Origin: an uncultured Gemmatimonadota bacterium
GTDB taxonomy: Bacteria > Gemmatimonadota > Gemmatimonadetes > Gemmatimonadales > Gemmatimonadaceae
Reading direction: 5' to 3'
Length of the DNA: 26,923 nt
NCBI GenBank assembly: GCA_946480295.1
Contig: CAMLIT010000055.1
Span: 1 to 26,923, forward strand
This document shows positions 15,008 to 24,708 of the stretch, in pieces (the stretch's first letter is position 1; every line of letters starts with the position of its first letter). The notes under the pieces were generated by a model. The model was not told the DNA's origin. It ran no database searches and saw only the letters and a list, made by a program, of their open reading frames with translations. The position numbers and the translations under genes were made by a program.

Positions 15008-15746
15008 CTCGCCGCTCGACGCCGTCGTCGTCGTGCTCTACGAGCCCCTCGATCCCGTGAACATCGGCGGCACCGTCCGCGCGATGAAGAACATGGGCGT
15101 CTCGCGCCTGCGCCTCGTCCGGCCCGTGGCGTACGAGCCCGACCGGCTGGAGGGGATCGCCCACGGCACGCGCGACGTCATCGACCGCATCGAGCGCTTC
15201 GACGACTTCGACCAGGCGGTGGCCGACTGCGTGCGTACCGTCGGCTTCACCGCGCGCCGCCGCGCCGCCAAATGGCGGGTGATCGAGCCGAAGGCGGCGG
15301 CCGACGAGCTGCTCGACGCCGCGCCCGACGGCCCGGTGGCGCTCGTCTTCGGGCGCGAGGACAGCGGCCTCCCGAACGAGATCCTCGATCGCATGCACGC
15401 CGCGGTCACCATCCCGACGACGGAGCATGCGTCGCTGAACCTCGCGCAGGCCGTGCTCATCGGCCTCTACGAGCTGCACCTCGCCGCGGGGAGCGCGACG
15501 CGCCGGCTGGCGCCGCCGCGCAAGTCGACCCCGCCGCCCCCGGCGATCGAGTTCGAGCGCTACTACGCCGACGTCGAGCGCGCCCTCGCCGCCATCGAGT
15601 TCTTCAAGACGCGCAACACCGAGGCGATCATGCGCAGCGTGCGCTCGCTGAGCTTCCGCGCGGCGCCCGACGCGCGCGAGCTGTCGCTGATGCGCGCCAT
15701 CGCCATCGAGGTCGTCCGTTACATGGAGCGGACCGGACGGACTTGA
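15000..15746 (+). CDS. trmJ: tRNA 2'-O-methyltransferase, TrmJ-like SpoU family
   Basis: 248 residues. All three SPOUT knot motifs are present: PVNIGGTVRAMKNMG (19-33), PVALVFGREDSGLPNEI (112-128) and IPTTEHASLNLAQAVLIGLYEL (138-159). The last two form the AdoMet-binding trefoil knot. The order, length and helical extension of about 80 residues after the knot match TrmJ, which methylates the ribose of nucleotide 32 in tRNAs. The first conserved Arg (Arg27) and the Asn147 region are intact. The ATG at 15000 lies inside the end of the lyase gene, an 8-base overlap, so it is probably co-transcribed with sugar genes. That placement is odd for a housekeeping enzyme. Another TrmH-group specificity is possible. 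Confidence 0.9.
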   Translation: MPDSPLDAVVVVLYEPLDPVNIGGTVRAMKNMGVSRLRLVRPVAYEPDRLEGIAHGTRDVIDRIERFDDFDQAVADCVRTVGFTARRRAAKWRVIEPKAAADELLDAAPDGPVALVFGREDSGLPNEILDRMHAAVTIPTTEHASLNLAQAVLIGLYELHLAAGSATRRLAPPRKSTPPPPAIEFERYYADVERALAAIEFFKTRNTEAIMRSVRSLSFRAAPDARELSLMRAIAIEVVRYMERTGRT

Positions 15747-15777
15747 CTCCGATGGCCGGCCCATACTTCTTCCGCGC

Positions 15778-17124
15778 ATGCCCTTCCGCCGATTCTTCGA
15801 TCGCAGCGTGAAGCAGCCGCCCGCGGACGCGGAGCCGGAGGAGTCGCGGGCCGAGCTCGCGGAAGAGGAGCTGGAGGAGGACGCCGAAGCGGCGGCGCCC
15901 GAAGAGGTCCCGGAGGGGGCGGAGGAGCCCGACTGGCGCGTACGCGCCGCGGCCGTGCTGCCGACCGGCTCCTCCACGGGCAGCAAGCGCCCCGAGGCGC
16001 TCTTCGGCGACCCCGAAGCCGATGCGCCCACGCACTTCGCGCGCGCGGCCGGCTGCCACGTCATCGATGCGTTCGGCGACAGCTACATCGACTGCACCAT
16101 GGCGCTCGGCGCGGTGGCGCTCGGGTACGCGGAGCCGAACGTCACGAGTGCCGTGATCGACGCGGCCGCCAACGGCAACGTCTCCGCCCTCCCCGACGCG
16201 CGCGAGGTCCAGGTCGCGGAACGCCTGTGCGGCGTGATCCCCTGCGCCGAGATGGTGCAGTTCCTGAAGACGGGCGCCGAGGCCATCGCCGCCGCCGTGC
16301 GCATCGCGCGCACGTACACTGGGCGCGATCTCGTGATCGGGTGCGGCTACTTCGGCTGGCTCGACTGGTCGTCCACGGCGGCCGGCGTGCCCGCCGGCGT
16401 GCGGGGCGACTATCGCGCCGTCCCCTTCGACGACGTCGAGGCGCTCGAGCGGGCGGCCCGCGACGCGGGGACGCGCCTCGCCGCGATCGTCCTCGAGCCG
16501 GTGATCGAGCGGCTGCCGTCGCCGGAATGGATCGCGAAGGCGCGCGCGCTCTGCGACGAGCTGGGCGCGGCGCTCGTCTTCGACGAGGTGAAGACGGGCT
16601 TCCGGCTGCGCACCGGCGGTTACCAGCAGTACGCCGACGTGTCGCCCGACCTCGCGGCCTTCGGGAAGGCGATGGCGAACGGCTATCCGCTCGCCGCCGT
16701 CGTCGGCCGACGCGATCTCATGGAGGCGGCGCGGCGCACCTGGATCTCCTCGACGCTGGCGAGCGAGAGCACCGCGCTCGCCGCCGCCAACGCCGTCCTC
16801 GACTGGCACGAGCAGGCGGACATCTGCGAGTCGCTGTGGAGCATCGGCAACGAGCTGCGGGCCGTCGTGAGCGCGGCGATCGAGGCGGCGGGCGTGGCCG
16901 GCGTGACGGTGGAGGGGATCGATCCGATGTGGTTCCTGCGCTTCGACGATGATCGTCGGCAGACGCGATTCCTCGAGCTCGCCGCGCGGCACGGCGTGCT
17001 CTTCAAGCGCGGCGCGTACAACTTCGCCGCCCTCGCGCACGACGAGGACGCCGTGCGGGACATCGAGAAGGGCGCCAGCGCGGCGTTCGTGGACCTGCAG
17101 GAGGAGGAGGAGATGGCGCGGTGA
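15778..17124 (+). CDS. Class III aminotransferase, glutamate-1-semialdehyde aminomutase-like
   Basis: 448 residues, PLP-dependent fold I. LVFDEVKTGFRL (267-278) holds the Asp269 that contacts the PLP nitrogen. AFGKAMANGYPLAAVVGR (294-311) contains the Schiff-base Lys297. FLKTGAEAIAAAVRIARTYTGR (162-183) is the phosphate-binding region, with Gly-Ala-Glu in place of the usual Gly-Ser/Ala-Glu. The motifs resemble HemL, but the body differs and the N-terminus has an unusual acidic Glu/Ala-rich extension (about 15-52), likely disordered. The context (amidohydrolases, sugar genes) suggests an amino-sugar, amino-alcohol or cofactor-like substrate rather than tetrapyrrole synthesis. It lies 31 bases after trmJ and shares GTGA with the next gene. 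Confidence 0.85.
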   Translation: MPFRRFFDRSVKQPPADAEPEESRAELAEEELEEDAEAAAPEEVPEGAEEPDWRVRAAAVLPTGSSTGSKRPEALFGDPEADAPTHFARAAGCHVIDAFGDSYIDCTMALGAVALGYAEPNVTSAVIDAAANGNVSALPDAREVQVAERLCGVIPCAEMVQFLKTGAEAIAAAVRIARTYTGRDLVIGCGYFGWLDWSSTAAGVPAGVRGDYRAVPFDDVEALERAARDAGTRLAAIVLEPVIERLPSPEWIAKARALCDELGAALVFDEVKTGFRLRTGGYQQYADVSPDLAAFGKAMANGYPLAAVVGRRDLMEAARRTWISSTLASESTALAAANAVLDWHEQADICESLWSIGNELRAVVSAAIEAAGVAGVTVEGIDPMWFLRFDDDRRQTRFLELAARHGVLFKRGAYNFAALAHDEDAVRDIEKGASAAFVDLQEEEEMAR

Positions 17125-17999
17125 GCGGGCCGCTCGTCGACGCGCACGCACACTTCCTGCACGCGGGCTGCGGCCGCAGTGATTGGGCCGACGTCAACGC
17201 GGCGCGTTTCCGCGCCGGTGAACGCATCGGCATCACCTATCACGTCGCGTCGGTGCTCGGCACATACGGATTCACCTCGCCCACGTACTTCCCGTCGCCA
17301 CCCGACGTGACGCTCGGCAACGACGCGATGCTCGCCATCGCCGAGCGCGAGCCGCACCGGGTGCGGATGTTCGTCACCGTCAACCCGAACCACACCGACC
17401 ACGCGCTCCGCGAGATCGAGCGCTGCGTCGCGCGCGGCGCGATCGGCGTGAAGCTGCTCGCGAGCCGTCGCGCCGACGATCCGCTGCTCGACCCGATCGC
17501 CGAGCTCGCCGGCGAACGCGGGCTGCCGATCCTGCACCACATCTGGCAGCATCGCCGCCGCGAGTGGCCGGCGCAGGAGATCTCCGACGGCGCCGACCTC
17601 GCGCGCCTCGCCGCGCGGCATCCGCGCACGACGTTCATCCTCGCGCACATCGGCGGGGGAGGGGACTGGGCCCACACCTTCCCCGCGGTCGTGGATCATC
17701 CGAACATCCTGCCGGATCTCTCGGGCAGCGGCGTCGATCGCGGCATGCTCGACGCCGCCGTCGCCGTGCTCGGCGCGCAGCGCCTGCTCTGGGCGACCGA
17801 CCTCACGATGGAGACCGGCCTCGCCAAGCTCCGCGCCCTCGACGTCATCGAGCTGCTCTCCCCCGACGACATCGAGGACATCCGCTGGCGGAATGCGGCC
17901 AGGATCTTTCCGAAGGGAAGCTTCCCGCGCTGCGAGGAGCTCTCCACGGCGACGGGAAGTGACGCCTCCCGCCTCCCGCCTCCCGCCTCCCGCCGATGA
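17121..17999 (+). CDS. Amidohydrolase 2-type metal-dependent hydrolase
   Basis: 292 residues of the amidohydrolase TIM-barrel superfamily (Amidohydro_2 type). The metal motif D-A-H-A-H is at 7-11 (His9, His11). GVKLL carries Lys111, ILHHIWQ His139 and His140, FILAHIGGGG His176, and LLWATD Asp227, the usual order of metal and catalytic residues. Members hydrolyse or decarboxylate cyclic or acyl substrates; the substrate here is unknown. The start is GTG 17121, overlapping the aminotransferase stop (GTGA). The last about 12 residues (SRLPPPASRR) are encoded by a 7-base repeat and look unconstrained. The stop overlaps the next ATG, so the two amidohydrolases are translationally coupled. Confidence 0.88.
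   Translation: MSGPLVDAHAHFLHAGCGRSDWADVNAARFRAGERIGITYHVASVLGTYGFTSPTYFPSPPDVTLGNDAMLAIAEREPHRVRMFVTVNPNHTDHALREIERCVARGAIGVKLLASRRADDPLLDPIAELAGERGLPILHHIWQHRRREWPAQEISDGADLARLAARHPRTTFILAHIGGGGDWAHTFPAVVDHPNILPDLSGSGVDRGMLDAAVAVLGAQRLLWATDLTMETGLAKLRALDVIELLSPDDIEDIRWRNAARIFPKGSFPRCEELSTATGSDASRLPPPASRR
17964..17994 (+). repeat. Tandem 7-base repeat, (GCCTCCC)4 plus GCC
   Basis: Four exact copies start at 17964, 17971, 17978 and 17985, followed by a partial GCC. The tract is inside the last codons of the first amidohydrolase and ends one base before the ATG of the next gene and two before the stop. Because 7 is not a multiple of 3, a change in copy number changes the reading frame of the C-terminus. 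No frame contains a stop within the tract. Confidence 0.95.
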
Positions 18000-18769
18000 T
18001 CGACGTCGACACCCTCATCGGTCCCTATCCCTTCCGCTACGTGCCGCACCCGGATCCCGAGATCCTCGTGCGCGTGCTCGACCGCGAGGGGATCGAGATT
18101 GCATGGGTCGGCCATCTACCGTCGGCGTTCTACCGCGACCCCACGCCGGGCAACGCGCAGCTCTACACCGCGCTCGCGCCCTTCGCCGAGCGGCTGCGTC
18201 CCGTGCCCACCATCCGGCCGGACTGGCCGGGCTGGCTCCGCGCGCTGCAGGCGGCGCGGGACGCCGGCGCGCCCGCCGTCCGCGCCTACCCGCCGCAGTG
18301 GGGGCTGGGGCCGCACGACCCAGGGATGCGGGAGCTGGCGCTCGCCGCGGGGGAGCTCGGCATGGCGCTCCTCCTCACCGTGCGCTTCGAGGACCTGCGG
18401 CAGCGCCATCCGATGGACGTCGCGGGGGACCTGAGCGCCGCCGCGATCCGCGCGCTCGCGCGCGCCGGGGAGCGCGTGCGCCTCGTCGTCACCGCCGCCG
18501 GCCGGGAGATGATCGAGGAGGTGCACTGGGGGCTCACCCCCGCGGAGCAGGAGCGCGTCCTCTGGGACATCGCCTGGATCTGGGGGCCGCCCGACGATCA
18601 CCTCGCGACGCTGCTGCGCACGATCGGGCCCTCGCGCTTCGTCTTCGGCACGCAGTGGCCGCTCCGGCTGACGCAGAATCCGCGGGCGAATCTCGACCTG
18701 CTCCCCGACGACCTGCGCGGCGTCACGCTCGCGTCGGTGGACGACCTGTTCGCGGAGCGGTGTCGATGA
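17996..18769 (+). CDS. Amidohydrolase-fold protein lacking the metal motif
   Basis: 257 residues. The layout follows the Amidohydro_2 barrel: MIDVDTLIGPYPFR at strand 1, RPVPTIRPDWPGWLRALQAARDAG in the middle, and RFVFGTQWPLRLTQNPRANL near the end, followed by a SVDDLFAERC helix. The first strand has D-V-D where active members have H-x-H, and the final strand has G-T-Q where they have G-T-D. It is therefore probably not a standard metal hydrolase. It may be a non-catalytic partner of the preceding protein, or a member of a metal-free subgroup. The ATG overlaps the upstream stop (ATGA). It is the last gene of the run; a 159-base gap to actA follows. Confidence 0.75.
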   Translation: MIDVDTLIGPYPFRYVPHPDPEILVRVLDREGIEIAWVGHLPSAFYRDPTPGNAQLYTALAPFAERLRPVPTIRPDWPGWLRALQAARDAGAPAVRAYPPQWGLGPHDPGMRELALAAGELGMALLLTVRFEDLRQRHPMDVAGDLSAAAIRALARAGERVRLVVTAAGREMIEEVHWGLTPAEQERVLWDIAWIWGPPDDHLATLLRTIGPSRFVFGTQWPLRLTQNPRANLDLLPDDLRGVTLASVDDLFAERCR

Positions 18770-18784
18770 TCACGAACATGTGGT

Positions 18785-18818
18785 GCACGCGCGAGCGTCG
18801 ATGTTCGCGCAAGCGTGC
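18785..18818 (+). terminator. Imperfect hairpin after the amidohydrolase pair (possible terminator)
   Basis: GCACGCGCGA (18785-18794) pairs with TCGCGC (18805-18810) and GTGC (18815-18818), leaving four bases bulged. It sits 15 bases after the stop and before the actA control region. A 7-bp pair CGAACAT/ATGTTCG overlaps it as an alternative fold. It plausibly separates the two transcripts, but the bulge and lack of T-tract keep this tentative. Confidence 0.4.
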
Positions 18819-18875
18819 GGGGCATCTCTTGCGCGCAATCCATAGGACGCCCAAATTTCTCGGCCGGTTCGGTGC

Positions 18876-18893
18876 TTGTGAAATAGTTCACAA
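18876..18893. promoter_or_regulatory. Perfect palindromic operator upstream of actA, Rex-type
   Basis: TTGTGAAATAGTTCACAA is an exact inverted repeat, TTGTGAA-N4-TTCACAA, 35 bases before the actA ATG. This is the consensus published for the NADH/NAD+-responsive repressor Rex in Gram-positive bacteria, which commonly controls respiratory genes. It also contains TGTGA-N6-TCACA, the core of CRP/FNR-family sites, so a CRP-like regulator is the main alternative. The A after TGTGA and T before TCACA favour Rex. It is AT-rich in a very GC-rich region, which supports selection. No clear -35/-10 pair was identified. Confidence 0.75.
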
Positions 18894-18928
18894 AGTGCCG
18901 CGCCTCTTGCCACCTTCACTCGATCGCG

Positions 18929-19606
18929 ATGACCAAGCGTAGGAAGTGGACCGCCATCCCGGGGCTCTTCGCCCTGGCGGCGGGCGCCGTCATGCTCTCC
19001 GCCTACAGCGGAGCTTCCTCGTCTCAGGGCAGTGCACCCACCCAGCCGATCGCCTTCTCGCATCCGGTGCACGTGCAGAAGCTCGGCATCAACTGCATCT
19101 ACTGCCATTACGCCGCGAACAAGTCCATGGACCCCGGACTCCCCGCGGTTTCCACCTGCATGGGTTGCCACACCATCGTGACCTCCAGCAACCCGGCGGT
19201 GAAGAAGGACGTCGGCGACCTCGCCCCCGAGATCGACAAGCTCCAGAAGTACGCGGCGCAGAACCATCCCATCCCGTGGATCCGCATCCACAAGGTGCCG
19301 GAGTACGTCCACTTCCCGCACATGCGCCACGTCAACGCCGGCGTCACCTGCCAGACCTGCCATGGCCAGGTGCAGAAGATGATGCCGGTCTATCAGGCCT
19401 CCTCGCTCAACATGGGCTGGTGCGTGAGCTGTCACGTCAACGGCTACAGCCCCAAGGAAGGCCTCGAGGCCGCGGGCTACGCCCCCGACAGCGCGAGCAA
19501 GGCGGCGGAAGCCATGCTCCTCAATCCCGCCGAATCGCATCGCCGCCTCACGGTCGTGAACGGCCGCATCAAGGCGCGGTACGACTGCGCCGCCTGCCAC
19601 TACTGA
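18929..19606 (+). CDS. actA: Alternative Complex III subunit ActA, pentahaem cytochrome c
   Basis: 225 residues. The basic N-terminus and hydrophobic segment (about 8-26) form a signal anchor. Five CxxCH sites bind c-type haem: C56 (CIYCH), C77 (CMGCH), C141 (CQTCH), C165 (CVSCH) and C220 (CAACH). Five haems is the number known for ActA. The protein passes electrons from the iron-sulphur and quinol subunits towards cytochrome c on the periplasmic face. HFPHMRHVNAG, before the third site, offers distal haem ligands. No Shine-Dalgarno is evident. It is the first gene of the ACIII operon, 35 bases after the Rex-type palindrome. Confidence 0.95.
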   Translation: MTKRRKWTAIPGLFALAAGAVMLSAYSGASSSQGSAPTQPIAFSHPVHVQKLGINCIYCHYAANKSMDPGLPAVSTCMGCHTIVTSSNPAVKKDVGDLAPEIDKLQKYAAQNHPIPWIRIHKVPEYVHFPHMRHVNAGVTCQTCHGQVQKMMPVYQASSLNMGWCVSCHVNGYSPKEGLEAAGYAPDSASKAAEAMLLNPAESHRRLTVVNGRIKARYDCAACHY

Positions 19607-19640
19607 GGCCCGCGTGTCTCGTCCAACCGATCGCCCAGAA

Positions 19641-22757
<3,117 letters not shown>

Positions 22758-22769
22758 GGAGGGCACGCG

Positions 22770-24206
22770 ATGAGCACTGCTGCCGCTCCCCTGCCTGAAG
22801 GCGTCCGGCCGAACATCCCGTCGGCCGCCGTCCGCTACCCCGCGGTCAAGAGCTACGAGCAGGTCGATCGCGAGATCATCGCGACCCTCGGCCCGTCGCC
22901 GAAGTGGTTCGCGATGCTCGCCTTCGCGATCCTCTGCATGCTCTGCGGCGCCGTGGCGTGGATCTACCAGATCTACTCCGGCCTCGGCGTCGCCGGCTAC
23001 CAGCCCCCGGTGATGTGGGGCGTCTACATCGTCACCTTCGTCTTCTGGGTCGGCATCGGCCACGCCGGGACGCTGATCTCGGCGATCCTCTACCTCTTCC
23101 GCGCCGGCTTCCGCACGAGCATCTACCGCGCGGCCGAGGCGATGACGGTCTTCGCCGTCATGACGGCGGGGCTCTTCCCGATCCTGCACCTCGGGCGCCC
23201 CTGGAAGTTCTTCTACCTCGTCCCGTATCCGCACTGGCGGCTCATCTGGCCGAACCCGAAGAGCCCCCTGCTCTGGGACGTGTTCGCGATCCTGACCTAC
23301 CTCACGATCTCGAGCACCTTCCTCTACGTCGGCCTCCTGCCGGATTTCGCGGTGCTGCGCGACCGCGAGGTCAACCCGCTCCGCAAGCGGATCTACGGGA
23401 TGCTCTCGCTCGGCTGGCGGAACTCCGACAACGAGTGGCGGCACTTCACGCGCGCCTACCTGTTCCTGGCCGCGTTCTCCACGCCGCTCGTGCTCTCGGT
23501 GCACTCCGTCGTGTCGTTCGACTTCGCGATGGCGCTCACCCCGGGGTGGCACGCGACGATCTTCCCGCCGTACTTCGTCGCCGGCGCCATCTACTCCGGA
23601 CTCGGCATGGTCTTCACGATCATGATCCCCATCCGGAAGTGGTTCAAGCTGCAGCACTACGTCACCCTGAACGACCTGGACGCGGCGGCGAAGATGTGCC
23701 TCTTCGTCTCCCTCGTCGTCGGCCTCTCCTACCTCACCGAGTTCCAGGTGGCGTGGATGAGCGGCAACCAGTTCGAGCAGGAGTACTTCTGGAACCGCGT
23801 CTTCGGCCAGTGGGCGTGGGCCGCGTGGATCATGCTCATCTGCAACTGCGTGCTCCCGCTGTCGCTCTTCTCCCAGAAGCTGCGCCGCAACACGACGTGG
23901 CTGTTCATCCTGTCGCTGTTCATCAATCTCGGGATGTGGTTCGAGCGCTTCATCATCATCCCCCAGTCGCTGTCGCACGAGTTCGAGCCGTGGCAGTGGG
24001 GGACGTACGCGCCGACCTACATCGACTACGCCATCCTCGTCGGCAGCTTCGGCTGGTTCTTCATGTGGTTCCTGCTCTTCGTGAAGCAGATGCCCGTGAT
24101 GGCCATCTCGGAGATCAAGGAGATCCTGCCGCCGCGGATGCGGCATGCGCACGACATCGACCACGACCTCGACGTGCCATACGAGCATCCCCAGGAGAAC
24201 CTCTGA
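22770..24206 (+). CDS. actC: Alternative Complex III subunit ActC, NrfD-like quinol-binding membrane protein
   Basis: 478 residues with about ten membrane helices of the NrfD/PsrC type. A cytoplasmic N-terminus is followed by MWGVYIVTFVFWVGIGHAGTLISAILYLFRAGFR, the conserved helix-loop-helix with the His near the quinol site, then FPILHLGRPWKFFYLVPYPHWRLIWPN. ActC binds quinol and faces ActB. GAGGAGG (22756-22762) lies 7 bases before the ATG, one of the strongest ribosome sites in the operon. It starts 12 bases after actB. The C-terminus is soluble, His/Asp-rich (MRHAHDIDHDLD). Confidence 0.96.
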   Translation: MSTAAAPLPEGVRPNIPSAAVRYPAVKSYEQVDREIIATLGPSPKWFAMLAFAILCMLCGAVAWIYQIYSGLGVAGYQPPVMWGVYIVTFVFWVGIGHAGTLISAILYLFRAGFRTSIYRAAEAMTVFAVMTAGLFPILHLGRPWKFFYLVPYPHWRLIWPNPKSPLLWDVFAILTYLTISSTFLYVGLLPDFAVLRDREVNPLRKRIYGMLSLGWRNSDNEWRHFTRAYLFLAAFSTPLVLSVHSVVSFDFAMALTPGWHATIFPPYFVAGAIYSGLGMVFTIMIPIRKWFKLQHYVTLNDLDAAAKMCLFVSLVVGLSYLTEFQVAWMSGNQFEQEYFWNRVFGQWAWAAWIMLICNCVLPLSLFSQKLRRNTTWLFILSLFINLGMWFERFIIIPQSLSHEFEPWQWGTYAPTYIDYAILVGSFGWFFMWFLLFVKQMPVMAISEIKEILPPRMRHAHDIDHDLDVPYEHPQENL

Positions 24207-24207
24207 C

Positions 24208-24708
24208 ATGCCCGGCGTACTCGGAGCCTTCAGCGAGCTCGACGCGGCGGTGCACGCGATCGAGGACCTCAGGAAGCAGCGGCTCGGGGACATCACCGTG
24301 TTCTCGCCCACGCCCCGGCACGAGCTGGAGCACGCGATGGAACACGGGCCGAGCCCCGTGCGGCGCGTGACGCTCATCTTCGGGCTCCTCGGCGTGACCT
24401 TCGGCTACTGGATCGCCGCGTGGATCTCGGACTACTGGCCGATCGTCGTCGGCGGCAAGGCGATCGTGACCTACGTGCCGTACACGATCCTCGGATTCGA
24501 GGTGATGGTGCTCATCGGCGGACTCGCGACCGTCTACGCGATGTTCGCGTACTCGCGGATCCCGCGACTCACTCTCACGGTCGGCTACGACCCGCGCTTC
24601 AGTCACGGCGACTTCGGCGTGTGGGTGGACACGACCCCTGACCTGTCGGAGAAGGCGATGACTCTGCTGCGCAAGCACGGAGCGGTGGAGGTGCGCAGTG
24701 AACGGTGA
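24208..24708 (+). CDS. actD: Alternative Complex III subunit ActD (DUF3341)
   Basis: 166 residues. The N-terminal soluble part (MPGVLGAFSELDAAVHAIEDLRKQRLGDITVFSPTP) has the ferredoxin-like DUF3341 fold, followed by two helices (about 52-70 and 90-112), then a soluble end. This matches ActD, a small membrane subunit of ACIII without cofactors. AGGAG lies about 10 bases before the ATG, and the gene follows actC by one base. Its 3' end overlaps the actE start by 11 bases. Confidence 0.94.
   Translation: MPGVLGAFSELDAAVHAIEDLRKQRLGDITVFSPTPRHELEHAMEHGPSPVRRVTLIFGLLGVTFGYWIAAWISDYWPIVVGGKAIVTYVPYTILGFEVMVLIGGLATVYAMFAYSRIPRLTLTVGYDPRFSHGDFGVWVDTTPDLSEKAMTLLRKHGAVEVRSER
24687..24691 (+). promoter_or_regulatory. 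Shine-Dalgarno that fixes the actE start
   Basis: GGAGG lies 6 bases before GTG 24698, inside the end of actD. It confirms that translation of actE begins upstream of the 7-base repeat tracts, which are therefore coding. Confidence 0.7.

Noticed and set aside
15778..17124. Annotation as hemL (tetrapyrrole synthesis)
   Set aside because: The PLP motifs are shared by many class III aminotransferases. The acidic extension and catabolic neighbours do not support tetrapyrrole synthesis, and no other hem gene is near.
18850..18900. Sigma-70 promoter overlapping the Rex-type palindrome
   Set aside because: AATAGT (18882) has a TG two bases upstream, but no convincing -35 lies 16-18 bases before it. 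The promoter class of this lineage is uncertain, so none is annotated.
17893..18942. Open frame overlapping the second amidohydrolase on the same strand
   Set aside because: An Arg/Pro/Ala-rich shadow frame. It would only be entered if the upstream 7-base tract lost one unit; it is not a gene.
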